NCBI GenBank assembly: GCA_033344775.1 | Contig: JAWPMT010000005.1 | Coordinates: forward strand, 2,611,001-2,675,000 | Direction: 5' to 3' | Length of the DNA: 64,000 nucleotides | Origin: Cytophagales bacterium | GTDB lineage: Bacteria > Bacteroidota > Bacteroidia > Cytophagales > Cyclobacteriaceae | Translations under genes and position numbers: made by a program | Notes under the pieces: model-generated | The model's input: the letters and a program-made list of their open reading frames with translations, nothing else | Database searches by the model: none | Told to the model about the DNA's origin: nothing | Part shown: one piece after another, positions 9,613 to 20,000 of the stretch | How the letters are laid out: every line of letters starts with the position of its first letter | How positions within the stretch are numbered: position 1 is the stretch's first letter

Positions 9613-10698
9613 CTATTTGTCTTGTAGACCTGATCCAACATAATACGTATCCTTCATTGCTGCCTGAAATGCAGTTAATGCCTCGGGAGAAGAATTCACC
9701 CTCCAATCAAGTTCCTTATTAATGTTGAACCATGTAAAAATCTTTACTCGTGGATAGTCTGTTTTGATTTTTTGGAAAGCATCTGACATCCAATCCGCCT
9801 TATTACTTCCTTTATACTCAAACTCCCCTGTTCCAAACTCGGCAATCATCATTGGCTGCTCTCCTAAATTCGCACAATCGTCATACAATTTTCTGAAGCA
9901 GTTATCAAAATCCCGGTAAGGCCGGTCACCTCCCCAAGGGTCTTTTGGGTAGAAGTTGTAACCATCCAGTCCAATCCAGTCCACGTACTCATCCCCTGGC
10001 CAGTATTGGGAAACATGATTCCAGGGTTCTAAAGACATGTCCGTAGAAGGTCCATGAGGGACCCACAACCATTTTACATTGTCTGCGCCTTTCGCTTTGA
10101 ACCGGTCCACTACATATTTCCAGACTGCTATTACTTGTTCCGGTCCTCCGTTCTCCTTTCCATTTTTGTTCCCACTCCAGACATACCAGTTGCCATTGAA
10201 TTCATGTAGAAACCTCATCAGGACCATCCTGTCAAAAGCTTTGGCGTCCTCTGCAAATCGATCAATGTAGGCATCGTATTTCCCATCTAATACATCAAGG
10301 AAGCCCTGATAACCGTTGATTCCAGTTTCACGTGCGTTATTGGGGTCTTGTGAAGGCCAGAACAATTCCCAGGTCAAATGAGGCATGATACCTCGTTCGG
10401 CAAGTTTATTACAGGCCAAAGTAGGAAATTCATCATCCCAGGTTGGAAACCACACAACTGACCCGACTTGTCTGCCAATATTGGCTTCAAATTCGTCGAT
10501 CTCATGAAAGTCTCCGGAAGGAATTAGTTCATTGCCATGTTCGGGATACATTCCAATCATACAACCTTCCCAGTCAAACGTTGCGGAAGCCAATGATTCA
10601 GGTTCGTCAACTTTTTCCTTAGTAGCGGATTGTTGGGAATTGTTCATACAGCTTGATAAAACTAGAATGGCGATAAAAGTGTAGGTCAACTTATTCAT
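9613..10698 (-). CDS. Glycoside hydrolase family 26 lipoprotein (beta-mannanase type)
   Basis: 361 residues from the ATG at 10698, which starts a good lipoprotein signal (LTYTFIAILVLSSC, Cys17). An in-frame upstream start at 10728 would put ten extra residues before it and is less likely. GH26 signatures are RFLHEFNGNWYVW, with the acid/base Glu166, and MIAEFGTGE, with the nucleophile Glu287; both are in the TIM-barrel order expected. GH26 enzymes hydrolyse beta-1,4-mannans, and some act on beta-1,3-xylan or mixed glucans, so the substrate is uncertain. Three GATATAARYC repeats lie upstream. The enzyme is probably surface- or periplasm-anchored. Confidence 0.92.
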   Translation of the reverse strand: MNKLTYTFIAILVLSSCMNNSQQSATKEKVDEPESLASATFDWEGCMIGMYPEHGNELIPSGDFHEIDEFEANIGRQVGSVVWFPTWDDEFPTLACNKLAERGIMPHLTWELFWPSQDPNNARETGINGYQGFLDVLDGKYDAYIDRFAEDAKAFDRMVLMRFLHEFNGNWYVWSGNKNGKENGGPEQVIAVWKYVVDRFKAKGADNVKWLWVPHGPSTDMSLEPWNHVSQYWPGDEYVDWIGLDGYNFYPKDPWGGDRPYRDFDNCFRKLYDDCANLGEQPMMIAEFGTGEFEYKGSNKADWMSDAFQKIKTDYPRVKIFTWFNINKELDWRVNSSPEALTAFQAAMKDTYYVGSGLQDK

Positions 10699-10737
10699 AA
10701 TATGGAAAGAATGGTTCAAACTAATCAATCCTTAGTT

Positions 10738-10818
10738 GATATAAGTCATATCAATCGATATAAGCCAACGACGTTAAGTGGTGTAACTGCGAATCGCATA
10801 CACAGATCGATATAAACC
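10738..10818. promoter_or_regulatory. Three direct repeats GATATAARYC upstream of GH26 gene
   Basis: GATATAAGTC at 10738, GATATAAGCC at 10757 and GATATAAACC at 10809 are spaced 19 and 52 bp apart, about 40-120 bp upstream of the GH26 start. They could be sites for a carbohydrate-responsive regulator. No regulator gene is adjacent, so this is a pattern observation only. Confidence 0.3.
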
Positions 10819-10902
10819 GATCTTGTAAAACCGGCATTTCAGACTTTTAGATAAAAAGCAGTTTTCTTTCGTTCGATGACCTTTTAATCTATTTAAGCAC
10901 AA

Positions 10903-11011
10903 GAGGCTGTCTCAAAAGCATTAATTCAAGTAAAATTTATCGACCTATACTTTTACCAGTAGCTGTTAAATAGCTAACCTAAAAAAAGAGAGTGCCTTTT
11001 GAGGCACCCTC
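10903..11011. repeat. 109-bp MITE-like element with terminal inverted repeats
   Basis: GAGGCTGTCTCAAAAG at 10903-10918 is mirrored by CTTTTGAGGCACCCTC at 10996-11011 (14 of 16 positions complementary). Termini beginning GAGGCTGTCTCAAAAG are familiar from Bacteroidota insertion sequences. The 77-bp interior codes for nothing. The right end doubles as part of the terminator hairpin behind the giant gene. Confidence 0.4.
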
Positions 11012-11016
11012 TTTTT
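10983..11016 (-). terminator. Rho-independent terminator of the giant MMP-like gene
   Basis: A 14-bp stem with one mismatch: AAAAAGAGAGTGCC pairs with GGCACCCTCTTTTT around a six-base loop. A/T runs on both sides make it usable in both directions. It lies 56 bp after the stop at 11073. Confidence 0.8.
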
Positions 11017-11072
11017 AGACCTGGTATAGTGTTGAAGGGATTAACTCGTCAGTGCCATATCTAGCATCCAAT

Positions 11073-14000
11073 TTATTCTTTTATCAAACGGAATACTTGT
11101 TGATCATTATTCTTCCCCCGAAGAATTAACAAGTAGACCCCTGAGTTCAATGAACGTAAATCCAAAGTTCTATTGCTGGACTGCACTAATTGCTTTCCGG
11201 ATAGTTCCAGGACGCGGGCCTGATCGAAATTGCTCCACTTGATGGTCAAAAAAGTTTTGACGGGATTAGGATATAGTTCTATTTCCTGTTGACTTGATGG
11301 GTCCACGCTCAATACACGCTCGAAGTGGGCCACCAAATCTCTGTTTGAAGTCACCGTGAATTCATAGGTGGCGTTCGTCGAAACTTCTGTTCCATCCTCG
11401 GTCCAGTTTATAAAATCGTAACCCGATTCCTCAGAGGCTACTAAAGTAGCTGTCTTATCATAATCATAAGTGCCACTCCCGCTAACTGTTCCTCCCGATG
11501 AAGGATCGGCACTCGCCGTGATTGTGAAGGATTGGATTATGAAATTAGCCACGAGCGTCCGTGTTGAGGTAACTGTAAATTCGAAGGTGGCATCCGTCGA
11601 AACTTCTGCGCCATCCTCAGTCCAGTTTACAAAAGCGTAACCCGGTTCCACTGTGGCTTCTAAAGTAACTGTCTTACCATAATCATAGGTACCATCTCCG
11701 CTCACCGTGCCTCCCGAAGAGGGATTGGCACTCGCTATGATGTCGAAGGATTGAATCTCGAAATTGGCCACGAGCGTTCGTGCCGAGGTAACTGTAAATT
11801 CATAGGTGGCGTCCGTTGAAACTTCTACCCCTTCCTCAGTCCAGTTTATAAAATCGTAACCCGATTCCTCAGAGGCTACTAAAGTAGCTGTCTTATCATA
11901 ATCATAAGTGCCACTCCCGCTAACTGTTCCTCCCGAAGAGGGATCAGCACTCGCTGCGATTGCGAAGGATTGAATCTCGAAATTGGCCACGAGCGTCCGT
12001 GCTGAGGTCACTATGAATTCATAGCTGGCATCTGTTGAAACCTCAACATCGCCCTCAGTCCAGTTTAGAAAATCGTAACCTGTTTCCACCGTAGCTGCTA
12101 AAGTAGCTGTCTGACCGTAATCATAGCTCCCATTCCCGCTCACGGTGCCTCCCGAGGAAGGATCGGCGCTTGCTGCGATTGCGAAGGATTGAATCTCGAA
12201 ATTGGCCACAAAGTCTCGTGCTGAGGCCACTGTGAATGCATAGGTGGCATCCGTTGAAACTTCAACACCATCTGCAGTCCAGTTTACAAAATCGTAACCC
12301 GGTTCCACAGTGGCCTCTAAAGTAGCGGTCTGACCATAATCATAGCTCCCACTCCCGCTCACGGTGCCTCCCGAAGAAGGATCTGCACTCGCTGAGATTT
12401 CAAAGGATTGAATCACAAAATTGGCCACAAAGTCTCGTGCTGAGGCCACTGTGAATGCATAGGTGGCATCCGTTGAAACTTCAACACCATCTTCAGTCCA
12501 GTTTACAAAATCGTAACCCGGTTCCACAGTGGCCTCTAAAGTAGCGGTCTGACCATAATCATAGCTCCCACTCCCGCTCACGGTGCCTCCTGAAGAAGGA
12601 TCTGCACTCCCTGTGATTTCAAAGGATTGAATCACAAAATTGGCCACAAAGTCTCGTGCTGAGGCCACTGTGAATGCATAGATGGCATCCGTTGAAACTT
12701 CAACACCATCTTCAGTCCAGTTTACAAAATCGTAACCCGGTTCCACAGTGGCCTCTAAAGTAGCGGTCTGACCATAATCATAGCTCCCACTCCCGCTCAC
12801 GGTGCCTCCCGAAGAAGGATCTGCACTCGCTGTGATTTCAAAGGATTGAATCACAAAATTGGCCACAAAGTCTCGTGCTGAGGCCACTGTGAATGCATAG
12901 GTGGCATCCGTTGAAACTTCAACACCATCTTCAGTCCAGTTTACAAAATCGTAACCCGGTTCCACAGTGGCCTCTAAAGTAGCGGTCTGACCATAATCAT
13001 AGCTCCCACTCCCGCTCACGGTGCCTCCCGAAGAAGGATCTGCACTCCCTGTGATTTCAAAGGATTGAATCACAAAATTGGCCACAAAGTCTCGTGCTGA
13101 GGCCACTGTGAATGCATAGGTGGCATCCGTTGAAACTTCAACACCATCTTCAGTCCAGTTTACAAAATCGTAACCCGGTTCCACAGTGGCCTCTAAAGTA
13201 GCGGTCTGACCATAATCATAGCTCCCACTCCCGCTCACGGTGCCTCCCGAAGAAGGATCTGCACTCCCTGTGATTTCAAAGGATTGAATCACAAAATTGG
13301 CCACAAAGTCTCGTGCTGAGGCCACTGTGAATGCATAGGTGGCATCCGTTGAAACTTCAACACCATCTTCAGTCCAGTTTACAAAATCGTAACCCGGTTC
13401 CACAGTGGCCTCTAAAGTAGCGGTCTGACCATAATCATAGCTCCCACTCCCGCTCACGGTGCCTCCCGAAGAAGGATCTGCACTCCCTGTGATTTCAAAG
13501 GATTGAATCACAAAATTGGCCACAAAGTCTCGTGCTGAAGCCACTGTGAATGCATAGGTGGCATCCGTTGAAACTTCAACACCATCTTCAGTCCAGTTTA
13601 CAAAATCGTAACCCGGTTCCGCAGTGGCTTCTAAAGTAGCGGTCTGACCATAATCATAAGTGCCATTTCCGCTCACGGTGCCTCCCGAAGAAGGATCGGC
13701 ACTCGCTGTGATTTCAAAGGATTGAATCACAAAATTGGCCACAAAGTCTCGTGCTGAGGCTACTGTGAATGCATAGGTGGCATCCGTTGAAACTTCAACA
13801 CCATCTTCAGTCCAGTTTACAAAATCGTAACCCGGTTCCGCAGTGGCTTCTAAAGTAGCGGTCTGACCATAATCATAAGTGCCATTTCCGCTCACGGTGC
13901 CTCCCGAAGAAGGATCGGCACTCGCTGTGATTTCAAAGGATTGAAGCTCGAAATTGGCCACAAGGTCTCGTGCTGTAGTCACAGAGAATTCATAGGTGGC

Positions 14001-17000
14001 ATCCGTTGAAACTTCTGTGCCATCCTCAGTCCAGTTTACAAAATCGTAACCTGTTTCCACTGTAGCTTCCAAAGTAACTGTCTGACCATACTCATAGGTA
14101 CCACCTCCGCTCACGGTGCCTCCCGCCGAAGGATCCGCACTCGCTATGATTTCAAAGGATTGAAGCTCGAAATTGGCTACCAAATTCCTGTCTGAAGTCA
14201 CAGCAAAACTCAACGTAGCCGATGTTGAAATTTCGGTGCCACCTTCAGACCAGTTTACAAAATCGTAACCTGTTTCCACTGTAGCTTCCAAAGTAACTGT
14301 CTGACCATACTCATAGGTACCACCTCCGCTCACGGTGCCTCCCGCCGAAGGATCCGCACTTGCTGTGATTTCAAAGGATTGAAGCTCGAAATTGGCTACC
14401 AAATCCCTGTCTGAAGTCACAGTAAAAATCAACGTAGCCGCTGTTGAAATTTCGGTACCACCTTCAGACCAGTTCACAAAATCATAACCAGTTGAAGGGA
14501 TGGCAACAAGTGTAGCCACTTGAGAATCCAGGTAATTCCCGGTGCCATCAACCGTTCCTCCATCCGAAGGTGAACTAGTGGCAGATATAACAAATGGATT
14601 CTCATCAAATTGTGCTACGAGATGAAGGGTTTCCGTAACGATAATATCAATAGATGAATGCGTGGAGTATATCTCATTGTTTAACGTCCAATTAACGAAA
14701 GTATAATTGGCATTTGCTGTAGCAGAAAGGCTGGCTGGCTGTCCGTAATCATAAGTACCTGCTCCGGTCACCGTGCCTCCTTCGACAGGTAAAGCCTCAA
14801 TAGTTATATCGAAAGATTGAATGACGAAATTGGCCACAAAATCCCTGTCTGAAGTCACAGTAAAACTCAACGTAGCCGCTGTTGAAATTTCGGTGCCATC
14901 TTCGGTCCAGTTCACAAAATCGTAACCAATTGAGGGAGTGGCAACAAGTGTTGCCGTTTGAGAATGCAGGTAATTACCAGCTCCATCAACCGTTCCTCCT
15001 TCTGGAGGTGAGGAAGCGGCAGTAATAACAAATGGATTCTCATCAAATTGTGCTACGAGATGAAGGGCCTCAGTAACAATAATATCAATAGATGAATGCG
15101 TGGAGAATACCTCATTGTTCAATGTCCAATTGACGAAAATATAACCGGCATTTGCTGAAGCAGAAAGAGTGGCTGTCTGTCCATAATCATAGGTGTCTGC
15201 TCCAGTCACCGTTCCTCCTTCGACGGGCAAAGCGTCAGTAGTTATGTCAAAAGTCTGAATGACGAAATTAGCCACCAAATCCCTGTCGGAATCCACAGTA
15301 AAGCTCAATGTAGACGCGGTTGAAATTTCAGTGCCATTCTCGGTCCAATTCACAAAGTTGTATCCCGTTGAGGGAGTGGCTTCCAGCGTTGCTGTCTCAC
15401 CAAACTCATAGGTGCCGCTGCCAGTGATTGACCCGCCCTCGGAGGGCGACGCACCTGCCGTAATCGTGAAGGATTCAAGTGCAAAGTTCGCCACCAAACT
15501 ACGATCCGAAGTAACGATGAAACTTAGTGTAGACTCAGCTGAAATTTCGGTCCCGTCTTCCGTCCAGTTCACAAAGTAGTACCCTGGTAAGGGAGTGGCT
15601 TCCAAAGTTGCTGTCGCACCATGCTCATAGGTACCACTACCGCTAATTGATCCGCTATTTCTCGGGGAAGCACTGGTAGTAATGTTATAAGTCTGGTCTT
15701 GCGAAGAAACTGGAAATGTAAATGTATCAGTCCAGGCACCTTCGTCGGAAGTGATGTCCAGCGTGAATTGTATATCTTTTTCTGCGGATGATCCTGAAAT
15801 AGAGAATTCAAAATCTCCATCCCATTTCCGGGTATCCGAGGTGATACTTCCCCAGTTTTCAGAATCATCGATAATGGTGATATCCGTATCTGTCGTAGAT
15901 AAAGTCGCCTGCACATTATTGGCATCAGTGGTGCCGCTGTTGTAAAGCTCTACTTCCAGTGAGATCACTTCACCCGGCTCCGCTCGTCCATCCCCATCAC
16001 CAGTGCCTCCACCTGATCCATCCTTAATCAGTAAGTCACTGTATTCCAGGTTTACATCATTGGTAGTGCTTGGTATCGCCCTTACAGATACTGTTACATT
16101 GGACTCATCCGCATCATTGGACTGAATGACAATATCACCTGTAGTTTCCACATTAATTTGTGTCCAATCTATTCCTACAGTCAGTGTCACACTTTCATTT
16201 GCTGCCACGTTTATCGGGAAAGTAGTCTCTTCTAACAAAATCCAATCCTGAGTGGTGATATCAGAGATCGTTAATACTTGTCCACCGGTATTAGATATGG
16301 TAATGGAGTTGCTGGCTGCATAAAGACTTAAAATTCCATTAATATCGTCCTGACCTAGCCCATTTATTGGCCCGGAATAAGTTGGGAACATCACTGCGTC
16401 ATTATCACTGGAATGTCTCAAGCCAAGCGAGTGCCCTACTTCGTGCAGCGCGACGCTGAACATATCAATATCAGCAGCAATCCTCCAGAATTCATCTTCA
16501 TCGAAATGGATATCTCCTGCTATGGTCTCGGGGTTTGGATTGACAGGAAAATATGCATGAGCTAAAACGCTTCCGGGCCCGTCAAATGGGTTACCATCAC
16601 CATGTTCGCCAGAAGCGAATAATATATCAAGAGAGCGATTTTGTCCCGCTGTTTGAATTTCCTGCCAGGAGATAGCGGCATGTCTACTCCACTCTCGTAG
16701 CGCCCTCCTCACTTCATCTTGCTCAAGGTCCCCTGAAATATCAGGTGTTCCATTAATAAAGACATATGACAAATCTGCTGAACCAAGGCCTGGACCATCC
16801 CAACCGTCACCCAGTGTTACGAATGGAGCAACTGGCCCATATTCAGTGACTGCTCCGGGGCAAAACCATTGGCTTTCTGCATTACTTTCCGATGGATAAA
16901 TCCAGGCAACCTCCTCATTAAGAGCTAGCGTTTCAAGGGTTGATCGATTCATCGAAACCTGCAAAACATTCGGCAGATTAATTCTTTGTGACGTAATAGT

Positions 17001-20000
17001 AGCCCTGGAATTGATAACAATTTCCCTTAATCGATCATTGGAGACATCACTAAATGCTTGTACATAGAAAAAAGCTTCGCTCTCCATTGAATTCTCCAAA
17101 CTTTCATTTACCGAAGGAGCGTACTTATTAGATAACTCCATTTTTGCAATTCTGGTGGCTTGAGGTAATCCAGACCAATTAAAACCAACTGGAATTTTCA
17201 CAACGATCGTATTATCAGGTACATAGTTAACTGGCGAAAGGTTCCAAGTATTAAGCTCCTTAAGCGTAGGTAATGACTGAAACTGAATCATGAGGTAATG
17301 GCCTTCGTTGGACTTCAATTCTCCCGATTCCACAGCGCTCACTTCCTCCGTATATATCAACTTATTTCCCAATTTGATAGCAGCTCTATTTGAAGACTCC
17401 TCTGATTCATTATTTAATATCCCGGAGGCATCAGAACCTTCATTAATGACTAACTCCGTCGGAGAGACATTGATATCCGGCCCCGGAGCCCCTCCAGTAA
17501 TCGTCAACGGGTCAAGCCTGTACCAATATTCATTTTCTGCTGGGATTATCATACCTACATAGTAATCTCCTGGGGTTACACCTGAGATATCCTGCGGTAT
17601 AAAGGATATACTTTCTGTGCCCGAACCATTCGCTGGTAAGGATACAAAGTCGTTCCCGATGTAGAAATCGGAGGTTTCTATCGTCGTGTTCGTTGATAGA
17701 TAATATTGTATCTCTCGGTTAGAAACTGACGATCCACCAACCTCATTAACCGTGATCGTGAGGGTTTCCGTTTCATCCATCCCTACCGGGTCCAAACTCA
17801 GCGTACTTGTTGGTATTTCCAGGTTTGGGGATCCCGCTGCGGTGATTGTCAATGGGTCGTTCCTGTACCAATATTCATTCTCATCAGGTATGATCATTCC
17901 GACATAATAATCTCCCGGAGATACACCAGTAATGTTCTGAGGAACGAAAGATATGCTTTCCGTTCCGCTACCATTCGCGGATAGAGTCACAAAATCATTG
18001 CCTAGATAATGATCAGTGGAGCTAATCGTGGTATTTGTGGATAGGTAATAACGAACCTCCCTGTTCGATACAGAAGTCCCACCTACCTCATTCACCGTAA
18101 TGGTAATGGTCTCCGTTTGATCCATTCTTACAGGATCCAGACTCAACACCGTAGTAGGGATTTCAAGATTTGCCACTCCAGCAGCGGTGATGGTCAATGG
18201 GTCGTTTCTGTACCAATATTCATTCTCATCAGGTATGATCATTCCGACATAATAATCTCCCGGAGAGATGCCGGAAATATTTTGAGGAATGAAGGATATG
18301 CTCTCCGTTCCGCTACCATTCGCGGATAAAGTCACAAAATCATTACCCAGGTAATGATCAGCGGTGCTGATCGTGGTGTTTGTAGATAGGTAATAACGAA
18401 CCTCCCTGTTCGATACAGAGGCGCCACCTACCTCATTCACCGTAATGGTAATGGTCTCTGTTTGATCCATTCTTACTGGGTCCAAACTCAATACCGTAGT
18501 AGGGATCTCAAGGTCTGGGGTTCCTGCTGGGGTGATGGTCAAGGGATCGTTCCTGTACCACGATTCATTCTCATCAGGTATGATCATACCTACATAGTAA
18601 TCTCCCGGAGATACGCCAGTAATGCTTTGCGGAATGAAAGATATGCTTTCCGTTCCGCTGCCATTCGAGGATAAAGTCACAAAATCACTCCCTATGTAAT
18701 GATCGGTTGTGGTAATCGTGGTGTTTGTAGATAGGTAGTAACGAACCTCCCTGTTCGATACTGAAGCACCACCTACCTCATTCACCGTAATGGTAATGGT
18801 CTCTGTTTGATCCATTCTTACCGGATCCATGCTCAACACCGTAGTAGGGATTTCAAGATTTGCCACTCCAGCAGCGGTAATGGTCAATGGATCATTCCTG
18901 TACCACGATTCATTCTCATCAGGTATGATCATACCCACATAATAATCTCCCGGAGATACACCAGAAATGTTCTGAGGAATGAAAGATATGCTTTCCGTTC
19001 CGCTCCCATTCGCAGATAAAGTCACAAAATCATTGCCTAAGTAATAATCAGTAGTGCTGATCGTAGTATTTGTAGATAGGTAGTAACGAACCTCCCTGTT
19101 GGTTACGGCGGCCCCGCCTACCTCATTCACTGTAATGATAATGGTCTCCGTTTGATCCATTCTTACCGGATCCAGACTCAATACCGTAGTAGGGATCTCA
19201 AGGTCTGGGGTTCCCGCTGCGGTGATGGTCAAGGGGTCGTTCCTATACCATGCCTCATTCTCATCAGGTATGATCATACCTACATAAAAATCTCCCGGAG
19301 ATACACCAGAAATGTTCTGAGGAACAAAAGATATGCTTTCAGTACCACTTCCATTTGCAGATAAAGTCACAAAATCTCTACCTATATAATAATCGGTTGT
19401 GCTAATAGAGGTATTTGTTGATAGGTAGTAGCGAACCTCCCTGTTCGATACTGAAGCACCACCTACCTCATTCACCGTAATGGTAATGGTCTCCGTTTGA
19501 TCCATTCTTACTGGGTCCAAACTCAATACCGTGGTAGGGATTTCCAGGTCTGGGGTTGCCGCCGCATTGATGGTCAATGGGTCGTTCCTGTACCAATATT
19601 CATTCTCATCAGGTATGATCATACCTACATAATAATCTCCCGGAGAGATACCGGAAATATTTTGTGGAATGAAGGATATGCTTTCAGTGCCGCTCCCATT
19701 CGCAGATAAAGTCACAAAATCATTACCCAGGTAATAATCAGTGGTACTGATCGTGGTGTTTGTAGATAGGTAGTAACGAACCTCCCTGTTCGATACAGAA
19801 GCCCCACCTACCTCGTTTACTGTAATGGTAATGGTCTCCGTTTGATCCATTCTTACCGGATCCAGACTCAACACCGTAGTAGGGATTTCGAGATTTGCAA
19901 CACCATTGGCAGCGGTTATGGTCAATGGGTCATTCCTATACCAATATTCATTCTCATCAGGTATGATCATACCTACATAATAATCTCCCGGAGAGATACC

